From Pseudomonas sp. LBUM920 (lineage in GTDB: Bacteria > Pseudomonadota > Gammaproteobacteria > Pseudomonadales > Pseudomonadaceae), in contig NZ_CP027762.1 of NCBI RefSeq assembly GCF_003852315.1, positions 1,221,501 to 1,285,500 of the forward strand: 64,000 bases of DNA, in the 5' to 3' direction. The translations under genes and the position numbers were made by a program. How positions within the stretch are numbered: position 1 is the first letter of the stretch; each line of letters begins with the position of its first letter. The notes beneath the pieces are model-generated. The model did no database searches and was not told the origin of the DNA. It saw nothing but the letters and a program-made list of their open reading frames with translations. This document shows positions 16,943-26,082 of this stretch, one piece after another.

Positions 16943-17821
16943 ATGGCTAAAGACATTCTCTGTGCATTTGGCGTCGACGTTGACGCCGTCGCCGGCTGGC
17001 TCGGTTCCTACGGCGGTGAAGACTCGCCGGACGACATCTCGCGCGGCCTGTTCGCCGGTGAAGTCGGCGCGCCGCGCTTGCTCAAATTGTTCGAACGCTA
17101 TGGCCTGCGCACCACCTGGTTTATTCCCGGCCACTCGATGGAAACCTTCCCCGAGCAGATGAAGGCGGTGGCCGACGCCGGTCACGAAATCGGCGTGCAT
17201 GGCTACAGCCATGAAAACCCGATTGCGATGACGGCCGAGCAGGAAGAAATCGTCCTGGATAAATCCATCGAGCTGATCACTCAGGTCACCGGCAAACGCC
17301 CGACCGGCTACGTGGCGCCGTGGTGGGAATTCAGCAAGGTCACCAACGAGCTGCTGCTGAAAAAAGGCATCAAGTATGACCACAGCCTGATGCACAACGA
17401 CTTCCACCCCTACTACGTGCGCAAGGGCGACACCTGGACCAAGATCGACTACAGCCAGCACCCCGACACCTGGATGAAACCGCTGGTGCGCGGCGAAGAG
17501 ACCGACCTGGTGGAGATCCCGGCCAACTGGTACCTCGACGACCTGCCGCCAATGATGTTCATCAAGAAAGCCCCCAACAGCCACGGCTTCGTCAACCCGC
17601 GCCACCTGGAAGAAATGTGGCGCGACCAGTTCGACTGGGTCTACCGCGAGCACGAACACGCCGTGTTCACCATGACCATTCACCCCGACGTGTCCGGTCG
17701 CCCGCAGGTGCTGCTGATGCTCGAGCGCTTGATCGAACACATCCAGAGCCATGCCGGCGTGCGCTTCGTCACCTTCGACGAAATCGCCGACGACTTTATC
17801 CGCCGCCAACCGCGTTCCTGA
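16943..17821 (+). CDS. Polysaccharide-deacetylase-fold hydrolase, cyclic-imidase-like
   Basis: A 292-residue CE4/NodB-fold protein that starts 11 bases after the amidase, with GGAGA as ribosome site. Metal ligands are likely the Asp in FGVDVDAVAGWL and the histidines in GVHGYSHENP. The sequence resembles, as I remember them, metal-dependent imidases of Pseudomonas putida and the allantoinase PuuE, more than sugar deacetylases; there is no signal peptide, which also argues for a cytoplasmic small-molecule substrate. Such enzymes open cyclic imides or ureides to half-amides. A peptidoglycan or chitin deacetylase is a less likely reading. Confidence 0.7.
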   Translation: MAKDILCAFGVDVDAVAGWLGSYGGEDSPDDISRGLFAGEVGAPRLLKLFERYGLRTTWFIPGHSMETFPEQMKAVADAGHEIGVHGYSHENPIAMTAEQEEIVLDKSIELITQVTGKRPTGYVAPWWEFSKVTNELLLKKGIKYDHSLMHNDFHPYYVRKGDTWTKIDYSQHPDTWMKPLVRGEETDLVEIPANWYLDDLPPMMFIKKAPNSHGFVNPRHLEEMWRDQFDWVYREHEHAVFTMTIHPDVSGRPQVLLMLERLIEHIQSHAGVRFVTFDEIADDFIRRQPRS

Positions 17822-17851
17822 CCCTTAGCCCACACCCCCGAGGCGCGATTT

Positions 17852-19192
17852 ATGTCCATCTACAACAAGCTTGACCTGACTGGCTGGAAACCCCGGCAAC
17901 TGACGTCCCAGGAAGTGCGCTTCGCCACCTGGATCGCGTTTTTCGCCTGGGTGTTTGCGGTGTATGACTTCATCCTCTTCGGCACCTTGTTGCCGGAGAT
18001 CGGCCGGCATTTCGGCTGGGGTGAGGTGGAGCAAGCTGAAATCGCGACCTGGGTGGCGGTGGGCACAGCGGTGGTTGCCTTTGCCATTGGCCCCGTCGTC
18101 GATAAGTTGGGGCGACGCAAAGGCATTATTTTCACTGTGGCCGGTTCCGCACTGTGCTCGGCACTCACCGCGATCGGCGGGGCGTGGGGCAAGTCGCCGC
18201 TGATTCTGATCCGCTCGTTGGGCGGCCTGGGCTATGCCGAGGAAACCGTCAACGCCACGTATTTGAGCGAGCTGTATGGCGCCTCTGAAGACCCGCGCCT
18301 GACCAAACGGCGCGGGTTTATCTACAGCCTGGTGCAGGGCGGCTGGCCGGTCGGTGCGTTGATCGCCGCCGGGTTGACCGCGCTGCTGTTGCCGATCATC
18401 GGCTGGCAGGGTTGCTTCATCTTTGCCGCCATCCCGGCCATCGTGATTGCGATCATGGCGCGCAAGCTCAAGGAGAGCCCGCAGTTCCAGGTTCACCAGC
18501 GCATCAGCGAACTGCGTAAAAGTGGCGCGGTGAAAGAGGCGCAGAACGTCGCCGTGACCTACGGCGTGGACTATGACGAACACAGCAAGGCCGGCCTCAA
18601 AGCCGCCTTCCGTGGCCCGGCCCGCCGTGCCACGCTGGTGATCGGCGCTGCGCTGTTGCTCAACTGGGCGGCCATCCAGGTGTTCAGCGTGCTGGGGACT
18701 TCGGTGATCGTCAGCGTGCACCATATCTCGTTCGAGAACTCGCTGATCATCCTCGTGCTGTCGAACCTGGTGGGGTACTGCGGTTACCTGAGCCATGGCT
18801 GGATGGGCGACAAAATCGGCCGTCGCAATGTCATCGGTCTGGGCTGGATGCTCGGCGGCCTGGCGTTCGCCGGGATGCTGTTTGGACCAAGCAATATGGC
18901 AATGGTGGTGGGGCTCTACAGCCTGGGCCTGTTCTTCCTGATCGGGCCGTACTCGGCGGCGCTGTTTTTTATCAGCGAGAGTTTCCCCACCAGCATCCGC
19001 GCCACCGGTGGCGCGATCATTCATGCCATGGGCCCGATTGGGGCGGTGGTGGCCGGTTTCGGCGCCACGCAGGTGTTGTCCGCCGGCAGCGACTGGCAGA
19101 CCGCCGCGCTGTGGTTCGGCGCGCTGCCGTGCTTTTTGTCCGGTGCGCTGATGTTTGCCGCGCGCCATGTGCGCCCGGAAACCGTTCAGTGA
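17852..19192 (+). CDS. MFS transporter
   Basis: A 446-residue major-facilitator carrier with 12 hydrophobic segments. The loop 2-3 motif appears as GPVVDKLGRRKG and its duplicate as GWMGDKIGRRNV, both family hallmarks. The long cytoplasmic loop is around residues 210-250. It resembles the aromatic-acid/organic-anion symporter branch. Placed between the imidase and two dehydrogenases, it most likely imports the substrate of the pathway. Confidence 0.9.
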   Translation: MSIYNKLDLTGWKPRQLTSQEVRFATWIAFFAWVFAVYDFILFGTLLPEIGRHFGWGEVEQAEIATWVAVGTAVVAFAIGPVVDKLGRRKGIIFTVAGSALCSALTAIGGAWGKSPLILIRSLGGLGYAEETVNATYLSELYGASEDPRLTKRRGFIYSLVQGGWPVGALIAAGLTALLLPIIGWQGCFIFAAIPAIVIAIMARKLKESPQFQVHQRISELRKSGAVKEAQNVAVTYGVDYDEHSKAGLKAAFRGPARRATLVIGAALLLNWAAIQVFSVLGTSVIVSVHHISFENSLIILVLSNLVGYCGYLSHGWMGDKIGRRNVIGLGWMLGGLAFAGMLFGPSNMAMVVGLYSLGLFFLIGPYSAALFFISESFPTSIRATGGAIIHAMGPIGAVVAGFGATQVLSAGSDWQTAALWFGALPCFLSGALMFAARHVRPETVQ

Positions 19193-19202
19193 GGAGTGTG
19201 AG

Positions 19203-19964
19203 ATGAGCCGTAAAGTTGCCCTGATTACCGGTGCCGCCAGCGGCATCGGCCAAGCCCTGGCCGTGGCCTATGCGCGCAATGGCGTGGCGGTGGTGGGCGG
19301 GTATTACCCGGCCGATCCGCACGACCCGCACTCCACCGTAGCGCGGGTGGAAGAAGCCGGTGGTGAGTGCCTGATGCTACCGCTGGACGTGGGCGACACC
19401 GCTTCGGTAGACGCACTGGCCGCGCAAGCCGTGCAGCATTTCGGCCGCCTGGATTACGCGGTGGCCAATGCCGGTTTGCTGCGTCGCGCACCGTTGTTGG
19501 AGATGACCGATGCGTTGTGGAACGAGATGCTCAACGTCGACCTGACGGGGGTGATGCGCACCTTTCGTGCGGCCACCCGGCATATGGGCGAGGGCGGCGC
19601 GCTGGTAGCGATTTCGTCGATTGCCGGCGGCGTGTATGGCTGGCAGGAGCACAGCCATTACGCGGCGGCCAAGGCCGGCGTGCCGGGGTTGTGCCGGTCG
19701 CTGGCGGTGGAGTTGGCGCCATTGGGTATCCGTTGCAATGCGGTGATTCCGGGGTTGATCGAGACGCCGCAGTCGTTGGATGCGAAGAACTCGCTGGGGC
19801 CTGAAGGGTTGGCGAAGGCGGCGCGCGCGATTCCATTGGGCCGCGTAGGGCGGGCGGATGAGGTGGCCTCGCTGGTGCAGTTTTTGACCAGTGAGGCATC
19901 GAGTTATCTGACCGGACAGAGCATCGTCATCGACGGTGGCTTGACCGTGCGCTGGCCTGACTGA
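19203..19964 (+). CDS. SDR-family oxidoreductase 1
   Basis: A 253-residue short-chain dehydrogenase with the cofactor loop TGAASGIG at the N terminus, NAG in VANAGLL, the catalytic Ser in ISSIAGG, and Tyr-Lys in HYAAAK. The C-terminal signature SSYLTGQSIVIDGG is present. ATG 19203 follows GGAG and starts 10 bases after the transporter stop; the longer frame inside the transporter gene is not used. Substrate unknown. Confidence 0.88.
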   Translation: MSRKVALITGAASGIGQALAVAYARNGVAVVGGYYPADPHDPHSTVARVEEAGGECLMLPLDVGDTASVDALAAQAVQHFGRLDYAVANAGLLRRAPLLEMTDALWNEMLNVDLTGVMRTFRAATRHMGEGGALVAISSIAGGVYGWQEHSHYAAAKAGVPGLCRSLAVELAPLGIRCNAVIPGLIETPQSLDAKNSLGPEGLAKAARAIPLGRVGRADEVASLVQFLTSEASSYLTGQSIVIDGGLTVRWPD

Positions 19965-19984
19965 CCGCACGCGGTGCAAAAAAA

Positions 19985-20073
19985 TGTGGGAGCGGGCTTG
20001 CCTGCGATAGCGGAGTTTCAGCCCCACATGTACTGACTGATCCACCGCTTTCGCAGGCAAGCCAGCTCCCACA
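19985..20073 (+). repeat. REPIN, mixed CGGG/CTGG class
   Basis: TGTGGGAGCGGGCTTGCCTG and ...CAGGCAAGCCAGCTCCCACA form the pair. It is inserted between the two SDR genes and could end or stabilise the upstream transcript, which would split the cluster into two expression units. Confidence 0.88.
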
Positions 20074-20102
20074 GGGACCGTGTTTGTTTTAGGAGATTTT
20101 GT

Positions 20103-20852
20103 ATGCCTCAACTGAATAATCGACGCGCCGTCATCACCGGCGCCGGCAGCGGCATCGGTGCTGCCATCGCCCGCGCCTACGCCGCCGAAGGCGCGCGGCT
20201 GTTGCTGGCCGACCGCAACGCCGCCGGCCTTGCGGAAACCGCTATCACTTGCCGCAATCTCGGCGCCGAGGTGTTCGAGTGCCTGGCCGACGTCGGCACT
20301 GTCGAAGGCGCCCAAGCCAGTGTCGACTGCTGTGTCGAGCACTTCGGCGGTATCGATATTTTGGTCAACAATGCCGGCATGCTCACCCAGGCGCGTTGCG
20401 TCGATCTCTCCATCGAGATGTGGAACGACATGCTGCGCATTGACCTCACCAGCGTGTTCATCGCCAGCCAGCGCGCCTTGCCGCACATGCTGGCGCAACG
20501 CTGGGGGCGGATCATCAATGTCGCCTCGCAGTTGGGCATCAAGGGTGGCGCTGAACTGACCCATTACGCTGCGGCCAAGGCTGGCGTGATCGGGTTCACC
20601 AAATCGCTGGCGCTGGAAGTGGCCAAGGACAATGTGCTGGTCAACGCCATTGCGCCCGGCCCAATTGAAACGCCATTGGTGGGCGGGATCAGCGACACCT
20701 GGAAGCAGGCCAAGGCGGCCGAGTTGCCCCTGGGCCGTTTCGGCCTGGCCGATGAGGTGGCGCCCACCGCCGTGCTGCTGGCCAGTGAGCCGGGCGGCAA
20801 CCTGTTCGTGGGCCAGACGCTGGGCCCGAACTCCGGCGATGTCATGCCATGA
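20103..20852 (+). CDS. SDR-family oxidoreductase 2
   Basis: A 249-residue short-chain dehydrogenase: TGAGSGIGAAIARAYAAEGA for NAD(P) binding, NNAGML, catalytic Ser in NVASQLGIKGG and YAAAK. The usual C-terminal DGG is replaced by GPNSGD. A GGAGATTTT ribosome site precedes the ATG. It shares architecture with the SDR upstream but differs widely in sequence, so it is probably a different step rather than a recent duplicate. Confidence 0.88.
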   Translation: MPQLNNRRAVITGAGSGIGAAIARAYAAEGARLLLADRNAAGLAETAITCRNLGAEVFECLADVGTVEGAQASVDCCVEHFGGIDILVNNAGMLTQARCVDLSIEMWNDMLRIDLTSVFIASQRALPHMLAQRWGRIINVASQLGIKGGAELTHYAAAKAGVIGFTKSLALEVAKDNVLVNAIAPGPIETPLVGGISDTWKQAKAAELPLGRFGLADEVAPTAVLLASEPGGNLFVGQTLGPNSGDVMP

Positions 20853-20865
20853 GCGAGGTGTAACC

Positions 20866-21158
20866 ATGTGCGGACTCTGCGGATTACTCGGCGAAGACCT
20901 GCACTGGAGCGATCCTTTGGGCGATGAACTGCCAAGACGCCGTGAACGCCTGCGCCGGATTGCGGCGATCAACCAGGTACTGGCGGTGTTCCGGCTCAAG
21001 GTCGAAGACTTCCAGGGCGCGTCTTACCTGTTGTTGGGCGCCACCGGCAAGCAGGCATTGGCCAGTGGCCTGGATCAACTCTGGCAAGCGGCTGAAGGCA
21101 TGCTCGGCCGTCCGCTGGATCCGCTGGATCCCCGCTTGCTTGATCACCTGGAGTCATC

Positions 21159-21162
<4 letters not shown>
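20866..21162 (+). CDS. Small conserved-looking protein with N-terminal CGLC motif
   Basis: A 98-residue protein not assigned to a family. It opens with MCGLCGLLGED, so a CxxC pair lies at residues 2 and 5, and the rest is mainly helical with a basic segment (RRRERLRRIA). It begins 13 bases after the second SDR and overlaps the GTPase start by 4 bases (ATGA), so it is made together with it. The start looks like that of class II glutamine amidotransferases (MCGI), but the protein is far too short for one. A metal- or redox-site subunit that works with the GTPase is possible but unproven. Confidence 0.7.
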
Positions 21163-22129
<967 letters not shown>

Positions 22130-22133
<4 letters not shown>

Positions 22134-23302
22134 TCACATTACGTGTGCTCGGTACGTCCGTGACCCTGCTGGAATGCTTGCGCGTTCGCGCCGAAAAAGA
22201 GCTGGGTATTCGCCTGGTCTATCAGGTGCACGACGTGGCGCAGGCCCAGCGCATCGCCGTGATGCAGCCCGACAGCTACGACCTCTACGACCAATGGTTT
22301 CACAACGTTGATTTCGTCTGGCCGGCGCGGGCGATCCAGCCTATCGACACGCGGCGCATCGCCTTGTGGCACGAGATCAATGACTTGCCCAAACGGGGTC
22401 GCTTGTCGGCCAATGACCGGTTGGGCAGCGGCAGCGTACCCAGCGAGCGCCTGTTCGTGCAGCACGACGGCAGCCTCGGCAGCAGCGTCACCGAGCGCAT
22501 CAGCATGCTGCCATTGACCCATAACGCCGACAGTTTTGCCTACCGCCCGGAGCGTTTGCCCGAAGGTTTCAGCCACGGCAATGAAAGCTGGGGCTGGCTG
22601 CTCGACCCGGCCTGGAGCGCGCGCACTGCGCTGCAAAGCGATGCCGCGATTGGCGCGCAGGATGCCGCATTGGCGGTGCAGGGGGCAGGGCTGGCGCAGT
22701 TCAGGGACATCGGCAATATGAGCATCGAAGAGATCGATGTACTGGCTGACATTCTGGTGCGCAAGCAGAAGGAGGGGCACTTTGCGGCGTTCTGGTCGGA
22801 TGATGAAGAGGCCGCGCAGTTGATGCTGAGCCCCAGCATTGATATCCAGAGTCTGTGGTCGCCGACCCTGATGCGCTTGCACCGGGCAGGCGTGAAGTAT
22901 CGGCTGGCGGTGCCCCGTGAAGGGTACCGCGGATGGTTTGGTGGGTTGTCGTTGTCGCGCCATGCCCAGGGGCCGGTGCTGGATGCGGCTTATGCTTATC
23001 TCAATTGGTGGTTATCCGGCTGGCCGGGGGCGGTGATGGCGCGTCAGGGCTATTACATCGGTAACCCGGCGCGCACCCGCGATCATTTGAGCAGCGCCGA
23101 GTGGGATTACTGGTATGCCGGCAAGCCCGCCCGTGAGGAGCTGCTCGGCAGTGATGGCTTGCCGTTGATCGACGTCGGCGAGGTGCGCGATGGTGGCTCC
23201 TATGAGCAGCGCATGGGCCACATTGCGGTGTGGAACTCGGTGATGGATGAGCACAATTATCTGGTGCGGCGGTGGGGGGACTTCATGCGCGCACGTGTGT
23301 GA
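22130..23302 (+). CDS. ABC-type solute-binding protein without signal peptide
   Basis: About 390 residues from ATG 22130, which overlaps the GTPase stop by 4 bases. The fold pattern resembles the extracellular solute-binding family 1 (PotD/spermidine type): an initial strand TLRVLGTSV, then DSYDLYDQW and a late AYLNWWLSGWPGAVMARQGYY segment. It starts directly with the mature domain and has no hydrophobic signal. No ABC permease or ATPase gene is beside it. It may be a cytoplasmic ligand-binding or sensing protein, or the true start may lie elsewhere; the overlapping GTPase frame leaves little room for a signal. Confidence 0.7.
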
Positions 23303-23555
23303 TCAGTACGCCCCCGTCATTCCCTCAGGGTAATGCCCCTGCAGCCCTCCAAGCCAAGCGTTTGCCGCCAATAAACTGACAGGCACATCCCCGTCCCTGT
23401 TGGGTGTACATATCCCAGCCCCCAGCTAATCTGCTTGAACCAACCATTCATTAAAAACGGATGTTTTTTTGACGCCAGGTCAGCAGCCGCCAGGAATGCG
23501 TATGACAAAGGGACGGATCGGCACAGAGAGGCGCGTGCTGCCAGAGGCCACGGCA

Positions 23556-25892
23556 ATGAAGTGGCGCCACACATTTCAGACCCGCATTGCCGGGGTGTTG
23601 GCGCTATTGCTGCTGGTGGTCGTGGCCGCGACCTACTTCGCCGTCAAGGCCGCCACCACCCGCGCCGTGGAGAACCAGGCCCAGGTTCAGCTCAACACGG
23701 GCAGCCAAGTGTTCGAACGTTTGCTCGACCTGCGCGGGCGTCGTCTGCAATACGGGCTGGATTGGCTCACCGCCGACGGCCCCTTCAAACGGGCGGTCGC
23801 CGAGGGCAACCCCGAAACGGTGATGGCCGCGCTGCAACGGCATGGCACCGGCCTGCGTTCCAGCGAAGTGTTTGTGCTGGGCCTGGATGGCAAGGTGATG
23901 GTCAGTACCTTGCCGGTGCTGACACACGGCCAGCTATTCCCATACGACGAGGCCTTGCGTCATGCGCGCCGCAGCGGCTTGCAGATGCTTATCGTCGCGA
24001 TGGACGGCCAGCCCTATCTGCTTGTGCAGGATGTCGTCCTCGACCCGCAGCCCATCGCCCGCGTGGTGATGGGCTTTCCCATGGACAAGCTGTTCGCCAA
24101 CGAACTGCGTTCCATGAGCAACCTTGAAGTGTCGTTCCTCAGCGTGCAGAACGGCCAGGTCGGCGAGTTGTTCAGCACCCAGCCAGAGGCCTACCGGGCC
24201 ACCATCATCGATACGCTGCACCAGGCGCACCTCAACCCCGATGCGCAGATCAACCTGTTCTATGGGCAACGCGTGCTCAGCCAGGTGCTGCCGCTGGCCA
24301 ACACCGGCGAGGGCGATGAGGTGCGCGTGTTGCTGCAAAGCCCGCTGGACCATGCGCTTGAGTCTTTTGCGCCGCTGGACCGGCAGTTCCTCGGCATCGC
24401 CCTGGCGGTGTTGTTGGTGTCGCTGGCCGCCGCGTTGTTGCTGGCGCGCCGCGTGTCACGCCCGCTCAATGCCCTGGTGGAAGCGGCCGAGCGGATTGGG
24501 GCCGGTGATTATCGAACACCGGTGCGGGTGCGCAGTCACGATGAATTCGGCTTGCTGGCCCAGGCCTTCAATGCAATGCAAAGCGGCATCGCCGTGCGCG
24601 AGCGGCAGCTGGCCCATAACGCCCTGCATGATCCGCTCACCGGCCTGCCCAATCGCGCGTTGGCCATGGAGCGCCTGGGCAGTGCGATCAGTGCACAGCG
24701 CCCGGTGGTGTTGCTGTACCTGGGGATTGAAAATTACCGAGTGATCAACGAAGGCTTCGGGCCGCAGGGCGTGGAAGAAATGTTGCGTGAGGCCAGCCGG
24801 TGCCTGTCCATGTGCCTGTTGGCCAGTGACACCGCCGCGCGGATCGCCGGCAGCGAGTTTTTGCTGTTGCTGGAAAACACCGAGATCGACCGCGCGGTCG
24901 CCCGCGCCGACCGCCTGTATGCGCTGCTCACCGAGCCCCAGCGCATCGGCAACGACGAAGTGCGGCATGAAGTCAGCATCGGCATTGCCGCCTACCCGGC
25001 CGACGGCCAGCAGGTTGAAGAATTGATCAGCCGCGCCGCCATCGCCCGGCATGATGCGGCGAGCCTGCCCGGGCATCTGCAGATCTACCAGCAAGACCGC
25101 GACCTGGCGCACCAGCGCCAGATCACGCTGATCCGCGACCTGCGCCGCGCGGTCGTCGAAGGCGAATTGTTCCTGTGCTACCAGCCCAAACTCGACCTCA
25201 TTCATGGCCACGTACGCCAGGCGGAAGCCTTGCTGCGCTGGCAGCATCCGACGCTGGGCCAGGTGTCGCCCGCCGAATTCATTCCCTTGGCCGAACGCAC
25301 CGGCAGCATGCGCAGCATGACGCTGTGGGTGATCGAGGAGGCGATCAGGCAGATCGCCGAGTGGGCAGGGCGCGGTTTGCACATTCAACTGTCGGTCAAC
25401 ATTTCGGTGGACGACCTGGCCGATGACGACCTGGCCATTCGCGTCACCGCCTTGCTGATGCAATACGGCGTCGCGGCGCAGCAACTGACCTTCGAGATCA
25501 CCGAGAGCGCGATCATGCACAACCCGCAACAGGCGCTCAGTGTGCTGGAGCAATTGCGCAGCTGTGGCATCAGCCTGTCGGTGGACGACTTCGGCACCGG
25601 CTATTCATCCCTGGCGCAGTTGCAGCGTTTGCCGGTGCAGGAATTGAAGATCGACCAGTCGTTCATCCGCAACCTCGACAGCGCCAGCGGAGACGGCGTG
25701 ATTGTGCGTTCGACCATCGAAATGAGCCACAACCTGGGGCTCAAGGTGGTGGCCGAAGGTGTGGAGTTCGAGCCCAGCCTGAAGCTGCTCAGGCAGTGGA
25801 AGTGCGACACGGCGCAGGGTCACCTGATCAGCAAGCCGTTGAATGCCATGGCGTTTGAGATGTGGATGCGGCGAGAGCGGATTGCCCTGTAA
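23556..25892 (+). CDS. Membrane GGDEF-EAL protein, likely c-di-GMP phosphodiesterase
   Basis: About 778 residues from ATG 23556 (AGAGG 8 bases upstream; earlier in-frame starts are possible). Order: membrane segment (about 11-31), periplasmic sensor region, second membrane segment (about 270-292), HAMP, GGDEF-like domain, EAL domain. The GGDEF signature is degenerate (AGSEF, near residue 431), so no cyclase activity is expected. The EAL domain keeps AEALLRW (near 556), EITES, DDFGTGYSS with the following KIDQSFI, and EGVE, so hydrolysis of c-di-GMP is likely. It is monocistronic and ends before a repeat and a terminator. Confidence 0.92.
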   Translation: MKWRHTFQTRIAGVLALLLLVVVAATYFAVKAATTRAVENQAQVQLNTGSQVFERLLDLRGRRLQYGLDWLTADGPFKRAVAEGNPETVMAALQRHGTGLRSSEVFVLGLDGKVMVSTLPVLTHGQLFPYDEALRHARRSGLQMLIVAMDGQPYLLVQDVVLDPQPIARVVMGFPMDKLFANELRSMSNLEVSFLSVQNGQVGELFSTQPEAYRATIIDTLHQAHLNPDAQINLFYGQRVLSQVLPLANTGEGDEVRVLLQSPLDHALESFAPLDRQFLGIALAVLLVSLAAALLLARRVSRPLNALVEAAERIGAGDYRTPVRVRSHDEFGLLAQAFNAMQSGIAVRERQLAHNALHDPLTGLPNRALAMERLGSAISAQRPVVLLYLGIENYRVINEGFGPQGVEEMLREASRCLSMCLLASDTAARIAGSEFLLLLENTEIDRAVARADRLYALLTEPQRIGNDEVRHEVSIGIAAYPADGQQVEELISRAAIARHDAASLPGHLQIYQQDRDLAHQRQITLIRDLRRAVVEGELFLCYQPKLDLIHGHVRQAEALLRWQHPTLGQVSPAEFIPLAERTGSMRSMTLWVIEEAIRQIAEWAGRGLHIQLSVNISVDDLADDDLAIRVTALLMQYGVAAQQLTFEITESAIMHNPQQALSVLEQLRSCGISLSVDDFGTGYSSLAQLQRLPVQELKIDQSFIRNLDSASGDGVIVRSTIEMSHNLGLKVVAEGVEFEPSLKLLRQWKCDTAQGHLISKPLNAMAFEMWMRRERIAL

Positions 25893-25920
25893 ACCCACTC
25901 GCCTGAACACCCCTGAACCC

Positions 25921-26009
25921 TGCGGGAACGGGCTTGCCCGCGATGGCGGTGTGGCAGTCAAAAAATCTGTTTCTGTTGCACCGCCATCGCAGGCAAGCCA
26001 GCTCCCACA
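25921..26009 (+). repeat. REPIN, CGGG/CTGG hybrid
   Basis: TGCGGGAACGGGCTTGCCCG opens the pair and CGCAGGCAAGCCAGCTCCCACA closes it. The first arm has diverged from GTGGGAG. It lies downstream of the phosphodiesterase gene. Confidence 0.8.
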
Positions 26010-26034
26010 TTGAGTGAACATGGGCACAAAAAAA

Positions 26035-26064
26035 GGCGGCTACCCATCAGGTAGCCGCCTTTGT
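26035..26064. terminator. Bidirectional terminator between the EAL gene and gcd
   Basis: GGCGGCTACC (26035-26044) and GGTAGCCGCC (26050-26059) form a perfect 10-bp stem with a 5-base loop. AAAAAAA precedes and TTTGTTTT follows, so it can stop transcription from both convergent genes. Confidence 0.95.
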
Positions 26065-26082
26065 TTTACCGCCGGTTAACAC

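Noticed and set aside
16943..17821. Cell-wall polysaccharide deacetylase
   Set aside because: No signal peptide or membrane anchor, and the amidase and carrier neighbours fit a cytoplasmic imide or ureide substrate better.
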